The position numbers were made by a program, and so were the translations under genes. The notes below the pieces were generated by a model. That model was not told the DNA's origin, did no database searches, and saw only the letters and a program-made list of their open reading frames with translations. From NCBI GenBank assembly GCA_030917665.1, contig JAUPUH010000024.1, positions 1 through 27,372 of the forward strand: DNA of 27,372 nucleotides. Reading direction: 5' to 3'. The DNA is from Patescibacteria group bacterium. GTDB lineage: Bacteria > Patescibacteriota > Minisyncoccia > Phycocordibacterales > PALSA-1337. Positions within the stretch are counted from its first letter, which is position 1, and each line of letters starts with the position of its first letter. This document shows, piece after piece, positions 1-7,969 of the stretch.

Positions 1-299
1 AAAGAAATTGAAAAATTCTGACCAATAAGTCCTGACACAACAAGAAATAAAAAGTAGATAGAAATAGAAAGAGGAATAAAAGATTTCGATATATGTAATG
101 AATTACCTTTCTTGAACAACCAGATTGCATAACCTATTCCAAGAACAATACTCAAAAGTATAAGATTCGCTGATCTTGATGATGTCCCGCCAAAAAGAAA
201 TGATTTGTAAGTAACAAGTGGAAAAAGCACAACGAAAACATAGAAAACATATTCGACAAACTTCCAAAATAGCGAGTCTCTCTTATTTAAGATAAGCAT
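1..299 (-). CDS. Membrane protein, N-terminal part (runs off the window)
   Basis: An open frame runs from an ATG at 299 to the window edge with no stop, so only about 99 N-terminal residues are visible. Three hydrophobic stretches are seen: residues about 15-33, about 43-61 (LILLSIVLGIGYAIWLF) and about 76-92 (IPLSISIYFLFLVVSG), separated by short basic loops. The pattern of paired helices, then a helix ending in VSGLIGQNFSIS, resembles the start of O-antigen ligase/polymerase-like multispanning proteins, but too little is present to assign the family. The gene is transcribed away from the terminator at 329-358. Membrane location is clear; function is a guess. Confidence 0.6.
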   Translation of the reverse strand, partial: MLILNKRDSLFWKFVEYVFYVFVVLFPLVTYKSFLFGGTSSRSANLILLSIVLGIGYAIWLFKKGNSLHISKSFIPLSISIYFLFLVVSGLIGQNFSIS

Positions 300-328
300 T
301 CGCTCATTATAAATGATATTCAGGAATA

Positions 329-358
329 ACAAAACCGCCCATTTCTGGGCGGTTTTGT
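329..358 (-). terminator. Intrinsic terminator of the surface-protein gene
   Basis: A perfect 12-bp stem (329-340 with 347-358) encloses a 6-nt loop. On the minus strand the GC-rich stem ends in GGTTTTGTTATT, a U-rich tail. It lies 42 nt beyond the stop of the 401-2296 gene. The A-rich flank on the other side means it could also act on plus-strand transcripts. Confidence 0.85.
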
Positions 359-400
359 AAGACTAACCGAACACTTTAGGCTAAACCTGGATAAAAACTA

Positions 401-2296
401 TTAGTTATTATCGAGGTTAACTGTAGGTGTCTGGAATTCATCAAGATTTGATGAATATGTCGTTGAAGGTGATGTGTCGTCAGATAGATCCCACAAAACT
501 CCTGTGAGTGCTGCGTAGTATTGATCCGTAGCATCTCCAGCTCCGTTAGGAACTGTAATTGTAAGTGTGAATGTCTCTGAGTTTGCAGAATCCTCCTCAA
601 TCTCGTAGTTTCCTACTGTTGTCTTTGTTGTATCTGTCTCATTCTTGATTGTACCCTTGATTGTAGTTGAAGTTGTCGCTACACCAGCTGAATCATACAC
701 TGCGTATGTTACAGCGTTAGCTGCAAGTGATGCTACATATACTGTATCACCGAATGCAGTAATCTTGTACTTGATCGTGAATGTTCCTGTATCAGCAGCG
801 TCGTTATCGTTTGATTCTGCTGTAGGTGTTCCTACGAGTGTAACAGAGATTCCTTCTGTTCGGAATTCCTGGTATTCACCTGTAGCTGTACCTGTCTTAT
901 CTGAGCTAACAAGCTGATCTCCTTCTTCGTTTTCAGCATCAACCAACTCTCGGTTTGATGATGTAACGGAAGCCTTCAACTTATCACCTTCTGTAAGAAC
1001 TCCGTCAACGCTTTCAATATCAGCGTAAACTGAGAACGTAACAGTCTTTCCGGCTCCTAGATCGAAGTCTAGATTGTCGAATGTAACTGTTGAAGATGTT
1101 GTGTTGTGTACAGAACCGCTAACGCTTTCTGTATACTCCTCATCTCCAATCTTCAATGTAACTGAACCTGTTGTTGAAGCTAGACCTGTAGCTGTTCCAG
1201 AAACTGTGAATGTAACTGGGAATCGATCAATAAGTACATCTGATGTACCGTCAAGTCGAATCTTTCCAGAAAGAAGTAGAACGTTGTCTGTTGTGTCGCT
1301 ATCATCAACCATGACTACATCTGCTGTTGGGTTCGCAGAAGAATCTGTTGTGATCTTCAATTCTGTATCAGCAGATGTTGAGAAGCTTACGAAATCAAGC
1401 TCCTGAGCTGCAATATCAGTTGAAGTATCCTCTGATGTAACAACTCCTGATCCATCCTCAAATCGAACTGTGTCAACACCAACTGTCCATGCGTCTGAAT
1501 CAATGTCAGAAGAATCGAAGCTATTTACAGCATCAACTGTAATATAGAACTTTTCTGTTGCATCTGCTCGAACGATAGGGTTGTTGCTAAGAGAGATTGT
1601 CTTTGAGTATGTATCATCACTGTTGTCTGTGAAATCATCTACATTCGCAGAACCAATCTTTGTTGATCCCATCCAGACTGTAACAGCCTCGACGTAATCA
1701 TCAAGATGATCTGAATCGCCAGAAGCATTTGCAGCTGGGTCAAATACAACCTTGATAGATTTCAAAGCGATGTCGCCGTCGTTTGAAGCTTCAACTTCAA
1801 ATCCGAGGACCTTTACATCGCTCTCTCCCTCTCCAACCTCTTCGTCAGAGTACTGTGAAAGTTCATCTGTAGAAGCGATTGAACCATCTGTTCCTGCTAG
1901 AGAACCTGTTGATGGAGTAGAAGGTGTTGTTCCAGGGTTAGCTGTACAAGTATATCCTACTGGGCATGATGTTGAAGGAGTCGTTCCTACAACTGGTGAT
2001 CCGTTAAGGATACCTCGTGTAAGAGGACCTACGAAACCTGTTGCTGGAAGTCCTACTGAAGCCTGGTAAGCAACAACTGCTGACTTTGTCTGCTGTCCAA
2101 AGTAACCTGGCTGTGCTGCACCTGTGCTAATAGAAGGAATCGCGAAACCTTTGCTAATCAACCATGACTGAAGCGCTGAAACATCAGCACCTGTAGAACC
2201 TACTGAAAGGTTCGCATTGAATGCTGCGTTTGCAGTAGCTGCACCTGTAGCTACTATTGCCAAAGCAACGATAGCTATTTTGAAAATTTTCTTCAT
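401..2296 (-). CDS. Secreted peptidoglycan-binding surface protein (S-layer-like)
   Basis: 631 residues. Residues 1-24 form a signal peptide (MKKIFK, a hydrophobic core, then ATANA|AF). Residues about 29-98 match the peptidoglycan-binding domain 1 fold (LSVGSTGADVSALQ, then GYFGQQTKSAVVAYQ, then TGFVGPLTR). A Thr/Ser/Pro linker follows, with the only two cysteines (SCPVGYTC, about 110-117). The remaining ~480 residues are acidic, rich in Ser, Thr, Asp and Val, and read as tandem beta-sandwich repeats. There is no sortase motif or C-terminal membrane segment, so retention on the wall probably depends on the N-terminal domain. Codon choice is narrow, as expected for high expression, and the gene has its own promoter and strong terminator. 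By analogy with Parcubacteria proteins of this build it may be the S-layer or another abundant coat protein. Domain calls are firm; the S-layer role is inferred. Confidence 0.8.
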   Translation of the reverse strand: MKKIFKIAIVALAIVATGAATANAAFNANLSVGSTGADVSALQSWLISKGFAIPSISTGAAQPGYFGQQTKSAVVAYQASVGLPATGFVGPLTRGILNGSPVVGTTPSTSCPVGYTCTANPGTTPSTPSTGSLAGTDGSIASTDELSQYSDEEVGEGESDVKVLGFEVEASNDGDIALKSIKVVFDPAANASGDSDHLDDYVEAVTVWMGSTKIGSANVDDFTDNSDDTYSKTISLSNNPIVRADATEKFYITVDAVNSFDSSDIDSDAWTVGVDTVRFEDGSGVVTSEDTSTDIAAQELDFVSFSTSADTELKITTDSSANPTADVVMVDDSDTTDNVLLLSGKIRLDGTSDVLIDRFPVTFTVSGTATGLASTTGSVTLKIGDEEYTESVSGSVHNTTSSTVTFDNLDFDLGAGKTVTFSVYADIESVDGVLTEGDKLKASVTSSNRELVDAENEEGDQLVSSDKTGTATGEYQEFRTEGISVTLVGTPTAESNDNDAADTGTFTIKYKITAFGDTVYVASLAANAVTYAVYDSAGVATTSTTIKGTIKNETDTTKTTVGNYEIEEDSANSETFTLTITVPNGAGDATDQYYAALTGVLWDLSDDTSPSTTYSSNLDEFQTPTVNLDNN

Positions 2297-2436
2297 AATA
2301 ATATTTATAATTTAAATAATTTTACTTCCGGTTATTAATAAATTTGGAAGAAAAACTATTTGTACTTAACTGATAAACTAATACTAATTTCACCATTTCC
2401 CCCTGGCTTGTTATCGACACAAGCCAAGAGGATTAG

Positions 2437-2464
2437 GCTATAAGGGTAGGAGTCCGAATTTCAA
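2437..2464 (-). promoter_or_regulatory. Probable sigma70-type promoter of the surface-protein gene
   Basis: On the minus strand TTGAAA (2459-2464) and TATAGC (2437-2442) are separated by 16 nt. Transcription would start near 2430, giving a leader of about 135 nt. The leader contains a perfect 6-bp hairpin (2405-2410 with 2420-2425, 9-nt loop). No clear Shine-Dalgarno sequence precedes the ATG at 2296. Confidence 0.45.
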
Positions 2465-2649
2465 GAATTAACTAACCGAATCCGAATAAGAAAATCTGGA
2501 ATATTTAATCATTTAAATTGTCAAAGACCGTTGCAGACTATTATATCCCTTGGGACACGGAATCTGCAAAGATATGTGTGGATAACTAAGCTTTTAAGCC
2601 CCAGAATCCACACCCCCATACTACACAAGACGGACATCAAAGTCAATAA
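2465..2649. other. Noncoding gap with paired inverted repeats and a DnaA box
   Basis: No credible gene lies between 2297 and 2649. The distal half holds a 7-bp inverted repeat TTGCAGA/TCTGCAA (2531-2537, 2563-2569) enclosing a small TCCC-TT-GGGA hairpin (2546-2555). Beside it is an 8-bp inverted repeat GTGTGGAT/ATCCACAC (2576-2583, 2606-2613). TGTGGATAA at 2577-2585 is the exact complement of the DnaA box TTATCCACA. TTATCGACA at 2411-2419 differs from it at one base, and GAATCCACA at 2604-2612 at two. It could be a regulatory region, an unrecognised RNA, or a replication-related site. dnaA is not in the window, so an origin call is not supported. Confidence 0.4.
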
Positions 2650-3318
2650 TTACACGAGCGAATAGGTGCTCCATCTCCTCTCTCCGACACGCTTTATAAC
2701 ACCCTTTTCCACAAGAAGAATAAGTTCACGTTGGATAGTCTTTTCACTACAGTCCTTAATGACCTTTGTGAAGTCCTTAATCGTAAGATTTGAGTCCTTT
2801 TTAAGGAGTCCAATTATGTTTTCCTGACGACTATTCTTTTTGTCCTTTATCATTAAAGCCTTATTCTTATTCATATCATCTGTCCTTGAATGATTTTTAT
2901 GTCCTTTATCAGTTGCTACCTGGGAGTTGCTCAAAGTTGGTTGTACATCAGTCGCAAAAAAGCTGTCCGATAAAATATAGCCGGCTGAGTGCACTTCTTT
3001 GGGGATATTTTTAGAAAGAAATTCCATCAATAGCTCAAGCTCGTGAATGATAATCGTTGAATTCATCCTTGAAATAAGGCCCGAGATCATACAGATGTTT
3101 AAAAAAGAAATTAGAGTTTCGGATGAAGCTGAAAAGGATTCAAGAGCACGATCCTTTTCAAGTGGTGAGGTGGCCTTGAAAAGAAGTGCTGTTGAAATAA
3201 AAGACATCGCCTCTTCCCTTATTTTCCATTTTATAGAATCATCGTCCTTAATGACACTCGTCACAAGATAGAGTGCTGAAGCTATTTTTTCTGACTTTTT
3301 AGTGAGATATCTTTCCAT
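2650..3318 (-). CDS. Winged-helix DNA-binding protein, probable autoregulator
   Basis: 222 residues, soluble. Residues about 1-110 are mostly helical with conserved-looking hydrophobic spacing and may form a helical bundle. A polar linker (about 120-160) is rich in Lys, Asn and Asp. Residues about 160-222 read as a winged helix-turn-helix: RQENIIGLLKK, then LTIKDFTKVI, CSEKTIQRELILLVEKG and a wing VIKRVGERRWSTY. The tripeptide IKD recurs four times. The gene is divergent from ftsK across 180 nt, and its promoter and leader carry repeated AAGGACATA-like sites, which suggests self-regulation and perhaps control of ftsK. I do not recognise a named family, and the targets are unknown. Confidence 0.65.
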   Translation of the reverse strand: MERYLTKKSEKIASALYLVTSVIKDDDSIKWKIREEAMSFISTALLFKATSPLEKDRALESFSASSETLISFLNICMISGLISRMNSTIIIHELELLMEFLSKNIPKEVHSAGYILSDSFFATDVQPTLSNSQVATDKGHKNHSRTDDMNKNKALMIKDKKNSRQENIIGLLKKDSNLTIKDFTKVIKDCSEKTIQRELILLVEKGVIKRVGERRWSTYSLV

Positions 3319-3335
3319 GCGTCTTTTATTAAAGA

Positions 3336-3428
3336 ATGTCCTTTACGCTCATTTCCGAATTATGTCCTTTTATGTCCGATAAATCAAATTGTGTGTCTAT
3401 TATATAAAAGACTATGTCCTTATGTAAA
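3336..3428 (-). promoter_or_regulatory. Promoter of the winged-helix gene with repeated operator-like sites
   Basis: On the minus strand TTTACA (3423-3428) and a perfect TATAAT (3399-3404) are 18 nt apart, so transcription should begin near 3392. The word AAGGACAT(A) lies between -35 and -10 (3413-3421) and again in the leader at 3361-3369 and 3336-3343. A CGGACATA variant is at 3371-3377. A site inside the promoter spacer plus several downstream is typical of a repressor that controls its own gene. That is inference from layout. Confidence 0.55.
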
Positions 3429-3464
3429 GGAGATTTTAGTGCTATGACACGCTGTAAAAATAAT

Positions 3465-3488
3465 TACAATAGTGTGATATTATTATAC
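3465..3488 (+). promoter_or_regulatory. Candidate ftsK promoter with the -10 close to the start codon
   Basis: Two -10-like hexamers precede ftsK: TACAAT (3465-3470) and TTATAC (3483-3488, inside TATTATACGT). The second would start transcription near 3495, about 4 nt before the ATG at 3499. No Shine-Dalgarno sequence is seen. The same TATTATACGT string is at the promoter of the small RNA near 22251. Confidence 0.4.
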
Positions 3489-3498
3489 GTATATCTCT

Positions 3499-5697
3499 AT
3501 GGCAAAGAAATCAAAAAAGGAATCTACCGCGAAATTTGATAGCGGTATCGGACAGGAGACGCTTCAGGCGGTTTTTGCAATATTATCCTTTGTACTTGCC
3601 CTCTTATCAGTTCTAGCCGCTTTCGATAAAGCAGGTTTTGTCGGAGAGTACTTTTTTAACATTCTAAAGTGGCTTCTTGGTCTTGGATATTTCCTCCTTC
3701 CAGTAATGCTTGTCATGCTTGGTGTTGCCTTTCTTAAAGGAATCAAGCGTAAATTTGAGATGTCAAAACTTATTGGCGCTCTCCTCTTCTTTTTCTCAGG
3801 ACTGGGCCTTGTTGAGCTCCTCGTTGCCCGAGAAGGTGGAGTTCTTGGCTACTATATAGCCCATCCTCTTATTTCACTCATTGAAGTATACGCAACTGCG
3901 GCAGTACTTATTGCTTGTGTCGCTATTTCAATACTTATCACCTTCCAAATGTATTTCACTCTTGAGCACCTGATGTTCTGGAATTGGTTTAAGAAAGATG
4001 TGGATGAGGAAAACGCCTTAAAAGATGCAAACTCTGAGGAAAAGATCGACAAAGCTGTTGGTGATGTAGAAAACAAGCTCCAAAAGGAACAGCTCAAAAT
4101 TGCTGAGCAGATTCAAAATATTAAAAAGCCAGAAAAGATAAACAAGGATGAGGTCCAGGATATTGTCATAAACCGCGCCTACAGCCTAAAAGCTTTCACA
4201 CCTCCCCCTCTTTCTCTTCTTGAAAAGGATAAAGGTAAACCTGAAACTGGAGACATAAAGGCAAACGCGAATATCATAAAACGTACACTCCAAAATTTCG
4301 GTATTAGCGTCGAGATGGATGAAATCTCAATCGGTCCATCAGTTACCCGTTATGCTCTCAAACCGGCTGAAGGTGTGAAATTATCTAAGATAGTAGGACT
4401 CAACAACGACCTTGCACTTGCACTTGCCGCTCACCCTATCCGTATTGAAGCACCAATTCCTGGAAAGTCGCTTGTTGGTATCGAAATCCCGAACACAACA
4501 AAAACAACAGTTGGTCTTGGTACACTACTTGGATCAGACGAATACCAAGAATCAGAAAAACCTCTTCTTATTTCTCTTGGAAAAGGAATTTCTGGAAAAT
4601 CATACTTTTCAAACTTGGCAAAGGCTCCCCATATGCTTATCGCTGGAGCGACCGGCTCAGGTAAATCTGTTACCATTCACGCCATCATCACCTCCCTTCT
4701 TTTCCGAAACTCTCCTGAGAATCTCAAATTCATCATGATCGACCCGAAGCGTGTCGAGCTAACTTTGTATAATAAGATTCCACATCTTCTCACTCCAGTT
4801 ATCACCGATGCAAAGAAGGCTATTCTTGCGTTGAAATGGGCTGCAAAAGAAATGAGTCGAAGATACGACACACTCGAGAAATGCACAGTGCGAGATATTG
4901 ATTCATACCACAAGAGCATATTGGGACCAGCAATTGAGAGAAAGGATGAGAAGATGCCAGAATCAATGCCCTATATTGTCATTGTCCTCGATGAGCTTGC
5001 CGATATCATGCAAACATATCCACGAGAGCTCGAATCAGCAATCGTTCGCCTCGCACAAATGAGCCGTGCTGTCGGTATCCATCTTATACTCTCGACACAA
5101 CGTCCAAGCGTAAACGTCATCACAGGTCTCATCAAAGCCAACGTTCCAACTCGTGTTGCTCTACAAGTGTCTGCTCAGATCGATTCACGAACGATTCTTG
5201 ACACTGGCGGTGCAGAAAAGCTCCTTGGTGCCGGAGACATGCTTTATCTTGGTGGCGAAATGTCAAAACCTCAACGTCTACAGTCTGCGTACATAACAGA
5301 AGCTGAGGTAAAGAAGGTTGTTAAATATCTTGCTGATGCATACAAAGACGAGGTCATGGGTGAAATTAACCTCACTGTTCCCGAAGCTGGCAAAGACTCT
5401 ATCTTCTCAGCAGAATTCGATTCTGACAATGCAGATATTGGAGATGAAGACGAACTTCTCGCACAAGCAAGAGAAATTGTGATATCAAGCGGAAAAGCTT
5501 CAACATCATGGCTTCAAAGAAAGCTCAGTATCGGTTATTCCCGAGCCGCAAAACTTATTGATCTACTTGAGACAAAAGGTGTCGTAGGACCAGCAAATGG
5601 ATCGAAGCCTCGTGAGGTTTATGGTGTTGCCGATTCAGCCCAAAGCTCTGATTCATCATCCGAAAGTTCTCCTGCTAGTGAGGAGCCGAATCAATGA
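3499..5697 (+). CDS. ftsK: DNA translocase FtsK/SpoIIIE
   Basis: 732 residues. It moves double-stranded DNA at the division septum to clear and align sister chromosomes. The N-terminus has about four membrane helices (about 24-42, 56-80, 90-110, 120-150). An acidic, coiled linker follows (about 165-225), then the alpha/beta motor. Walker A is GATGSGKS (383-390), and Walker B is IVIVLDELAD with the acidic pair at about 498-499. The motor also shows FIMIDPKRVEL and LSTQRPSVNVITGLIKAN. A C-terminal winged-helix gamma domain (about 650-715, SWLQRKLSIGYSRAAKLIDLLE) would read KOPS-like sequences. The linker is short compared with E. coli FtsK, as in many SpoIIIE-type proteins. The last codons overlap the next ORF (ATGA), so the two are probably translationally coupled. 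Confidence 0.95.
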   Translation: MAKKSKKESTAKFDSGIGQETLQAVFAILSFVLALLSVLAAFDKAGFVGEYFFNILKWLLGLGYFLLPVMLVMLGVAFLKGIKRKFEMSKLIGALLFFFSGLGLVELLVAREGGVLGYYIAHPLISLIEVYATAAVLIACVAISILITFQMYFTLEHLMFWNWFKKDVDEENALKDANSEEKIDKAVGDVENKLQKEQLKIAEQIQNIKKPEKINKDEVQDIVINRAYSLKAFTPPPLSLLEKDKGKPETGDIKANANIIKRTLQNFGISVEMDEISIGPSVTRYALKPAEGVKLSKIVGLNNDLALALAAHPIRIEAPIPGKSLVGIEIPNTTKTTVGLGTLLGSDEYQESEKPLLISLGKGISGKSYFSNLAKAPHMLIAGATGSGKSVTIHAIITSLLFRNSPENLKFIMIDPKRVELTLYNKIPHLLTPVITDAKKAILALKWAAKEMSRRYDTLEKCTVRDIDSYHKSILGPAIERKDEKMPESMPYIVIVLDELADIMQTYPRELESAIVRLAQMSRAVGIHLILSTQRPSVNVITGLIKANVPTRVALQVSAQIDSRTILDTGGAEKLLGAGDMLYLGGEMSKPQRLQSAYITEAEVKKVVKYLADAYKDEVMGEINLTVPEAGKDSIFSAEFDSDNADIGDEDELLAQAREIVISSGKASTSWLQRKLSIGYSRAAKLIDLLETKGVVGPANGSKPREVYGVADSAQSSDSSSESSPASEEPNQ

Positions 5698-6056
5698 TAA
5701 CCCGTGAAGGCACAAAAAAATTAGTTCGCTCAACAATAATTACCCTTATTGTCTGCATTGTCATAGGCTATACCTATTTTGCTACCAGAGATTACATACT
5801 TGGTCCCCAAATAATTATTTCTGACCCTATAAACGGCAGCACAATTTCAACTTCTACTGTCCTTCTTAAAGGCCAAGCTCTTCGAATACAAGACATTACA
5901 CTCAACAATAGACCTATATTAATTGACGAACAAGGAAACTTCAGTGAAACAATCCTCCTGTTCCCTGGTTACAACATATCTCTCATAACTGCACAGGATA
6001 AATTTGATAGAACTATTGAATATAAATTGGAACTTGTCTATCAAGACAAGCCTTAA
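5694..6056 (+). CDS. Small single-pass membrane protein with an Ig-like extracellular domain
   Basis: 120 residues. A basic N-terminus (MITREGTKKLVR) leads into one membrane helix (about 13-29, TIITLIVCIVIGYTYFA). An external domain of about 85 residues follows, with alternating beta strands (IIISDPINGSTISTSTVLLKGQA, quoted in part). PINGSTIST followed by NFSETILLFPGYNISLITAQD is the usual look of a bacterial Ig-like/glucodextranase-type sandwich. The start overlaps the ftsK stop by four bases, so it is cotranscribed with ftsK, and its position suggests an envelope or division-site role. No enzyme motif is visible. Confidence 0.65.
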   Translation: MITREGTKKLVRSTIITLIVCIVIGYTYFATRDYILGPQIIISDPINGSTISTSTVLLKGQALRIQDITLNNRPILIDEQGNFSETILLFPGYNISLITAQDKFDRTIEYKLELVYQDKP

Positions 6057-6064
6057 AATAATAG

Positions 6065-6070
6065 TACAAT
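6065..6070 (+). promoter_or_regulatory. Candidate -10 box for recA
   Basis: TACAAT lies 8 nt after the preceding stop codon. It would start transcription near 6077 and leave a leader of about 36 nt. No convincing -35 is present, and readthrough from ftsK is equally possible. I see no LexA-type inverted repeat here. Confidence 0.3.
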
Positions 6071-6112
6071 AGAGTCAGTACCCACTCATTATTATTTTAA
6101 TCATTACCCACC

Positions 6113-7237
6113 ATGGCAAAAACGACAAAAAAACAAGCAAAAACAAGAGAAGAAAAAGAGGAGGAAGAAATGCGAACTGAAGATGAAGCTGCTGCAAAAG
6201 AAAAAGAGGTAGACGAACCGAAAAAAGCTGAGCACAAAGAATCAAAAAAAGAAGTTCAAACTGGCAACATCAACGACACTCTTGATGCGATTCGCTCAAA
6301 GTTCGGTGATGAATCTATCATGAAACTCGGTGAAAAGCCGAAGGTTAATGTAAATGCAATTCCGACTGGTTCAATCGGACTTGATGCCGCTCTCGGTATC
6401 GGAGGAATGCCTCGAGGACGAATCATAGAGATATTCGGTCCAGAATCATCAGGAAAGACTACCCTTTCCCTTCACGTAATCGCCGAGGCTCAGAAACTCG
6501 GAGGAATTTGTGCATTCATCGACGCAGAACATGCGATGGATCCAGAATATTCAAAGCGACTTGGAGTAAAGACTGATGAACTCCTCATTTCACAGCCTGA
6601 GTCAGGAGAACAGGCGCTTGGAATCGTTGAAAGTCTTGTTCACTCCGGAAAGATGGACGTTATCGTTATCGACTCTGTCGCGGCCCTTACACCAAAGGAC
6701 GAAATTGAGGGAGATATGGGATCTCACCATGTCGGAAAACAGGCTCGACTTATGTCACAAGCACTCCGAAAGCTCACAGCTATCGTAGCAAAGTCAAAAA
6801 CAGTAGTCATCTTTATCAATCAAATTCGAATGCAGATTGGCGTCATGTTTGGTAACCCCGAAACAACCCCAGGAGGAAAGGCTCTTAAATTCTATACATC
6901 AGTACGCCTTGATATACGTCGAATCGCTCAAATCAAAAAAGGCGAAGAGATTATGGGAGGCCGCGTGCGCGTAAAGGTAGTGAAGAACAAGGTCGCTGCC
7001 CCATTCCGCCAGACGGAATTTGATCTAATGTACAACGAAGGAATCTCTCAGGAAGGAGAAATCATCGCTCTTGGTGAGAAGATGGAAATTATCTCAAAAT
7101 CCGGAACATCATATTCATATGGTGAGATTAAGCTTGGCCGAGGGTATGACGCTACTCGCCAGTTCCTCAAGGAGAACGCTCCAGTCAAAAAAGAAATTCT
7201 TGGTAAGATCCGCACCAAACTTGCAGAAGTGAAATAA
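6113..7237 (+). CDS. recA: Recombinase RecA with a charged N-terminal extension
   Basis: 374 residues. RecA forms the nucleoprotein filament that carries out homologous pairing and strand exchange. The core begins around residue 52 ([20 protein letters not shown]). Walker A is GPESSGKT (109-116), followed by the catalytic-Glu region [10 protein letters not shown], Walker B ([10 protein letters not shown]) and the L2 segment [20 protein letters not shown]. All are close to E. coli RecA. About 50 residues of almost pure Lys, Glu and Ala precede the core. The acidic C-terminal tail of classical RecA is absent: the protein stops soon after the C-terminal domain ([10 protein letters not shown]). 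A later start at Met20 is possible but would still leave a long charged tail. efp follows 34 nt downstream. Confidence 0.95.
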   Translation: MAKTTKKQAKTREEKEEEEMRTEDEAAAKEKEVDEPKKAEHKESKKEVQTGNINDTLDAIRSKFGDESIMKLGEKPKVNVNAIPTGSIGLDAALGIGGMPRGRIIEIFGPESSGKTTLSLHVIAEAQKLGGICAFIDAEHAMDPEYSKRLGVKTDELLISQPESGEQALGIVESLVHSGKMDVIVIDSVAALTPKDEIEGDMGSHHVGKQARLMSQALRKLTAIVAKSKTVVIFINQIRMQIGVMFGNPETTPGGKALKFYTSVRLDIRRIAQIKKGEEIMGGRVRVKVVKNKVAAPFRQTEFDLMYNEGISQEGEIIALGEKMEIISKSGTSYSYGEIKLGRGYDATRQFLKENAPVKKEILGKIRTKLAEVK

Positions 7238-7271
7238 TGGTGTAGGATAGAGAAACTAATGAAAAAATACC

Positions 7272-7850
7272 ATGTCAATGCTTGAATACAATGAAGTAGT
7301 GGAGCGAAAATATATCGTGCTCGACGGAGCGCCGTACGAAGTCATTACTTCGCACGTATTCCGAAAGCAGCAACGAAAGCCGGTTAATGCTACCAAACTC
7401 AAGAACCTCATCAGCGGAAAAGTAACGGAATACTCATTTCATGTATCTGAAAAGGTTGAAGAGGCTGAAATCGACGAGCGAGAGATAAAGTACCTTTATG
7501 CAAACGAAGGTAAGGGTGAGTATTGGTTCTGTCTCCCTGCCGATCCAAGCAAACGCTTCAGCTTCACAGAAGACCAGATTGGTCATCAAATTAAACTCAT
7601 GAAGCCAAATACGGTCATTACACAGCTCATGTGGGGCGACAAGACTACAGGCTTCAAATTCCCTCCTATGGTTGAATTAAAAGTCACAGAGGCTCCACCT
7701 AACATCAAGGGTGATAGCGCAACTGGAGGTAACAAGGTTATCATCGTCGAGACTGGTGCAAATATCAACGCTCCCCTTTTCATCAATGAAGGAGACGTTA
7801 TCAGAATCAATACTGAAACTGGAGAGTATCGAGAACGAGTTGGTAAGTAA
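7272..7850 (+). CDS. efp: Elongation factor P
   Basis: 192 residues, normal length. EF-P binds the ribosome next to the P site and relieves stalling at polyproline. The three beta-barrel domains are intact; the C-terminal domain ends with the classic PLFINEGDVIRINTETGEYR. The domain I tip loop, where E. coli has PGKGQ with the modified Lys34, reads VFRKQQRKPVN (about 29-39). Aligned back from the conserved KLKNL, a Gln rather than Lys or Arg sits at the modification site, although lysines and arginines flank it. I see no EpmA, EpmB, EarP or YmfI-like gene in the window. A second ATG at 7278 is an alternative start. The stop codon forms the first bases of a large inverted repeat. Confidence 0.95.
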   Translation: MSMLEYNEVVERKYIVLDGAPYEVITSHVFRKQQRKPVNATKLKNLISGKVTEYSFHVSEKVEEAEIDEREIKYLYANEGKGEYWFCLPADPSKRFSFTEDQIGHQIKLMKPNTVITQLMWGDKTTGFKFPPMVELKVTEAPPNIKGDSATGGNKVIIVETGANINAPLFINEGDVIRINTETGEYRERVGK

Positions 7851-7969
7851 ATAAAAAGAAAATAGTATTTGTGAAGAGCCTTTCGCAGGTCACGAAGGTG
7901 ACCGAGAAGAGCAATTCGTCAGCAGACGAATATGCGAGCTCTAAACAAATACTATTTTCTTTTTATTTA
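7848..7969. repeat. Large branched inverted repeat filling the efp/rpsR gap (bidirectional terminator)
   Basis: Arms 7848-7872 and 7945-7969 are perfect 25-bp inverted copies, and each includes the TAA stop codon of its flanking gene. Inside, AGAGC/GCTCT (7875-7879, 7938-7942) and TCGCA/TGCGA (7883-7887, 7933-7937) extend the stem past a small bulge. Two further hairpins branch off: GGTCAC-GAAG-GTGACC (7888-7903) and a 7-bp stem with an AGCA loop (7914-7931). Each strand ends in a U-rich arm, so it can terminate efp and rpsR transcripts coming from opposite sides. It is far larger than a normal shared terminator. Confidence 0.8.

Noticed and set aside
645..2069. Plus-strand ORFs of 90, 110 and 105 residues opposite the surface-protein gene
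   Set aside because: They are the complement of a long, well-formed gene with narrow codon use, which leaves the antisense frames open. None has a start site context or recognisable domain.
2411..2613. Replication origin
   Set aside because: One perfect and two imperfect DnaA boxes are too few. No dnaA/dnaN or AT-rich unwinding cluster is visible, so it is kept only as a finding to check.
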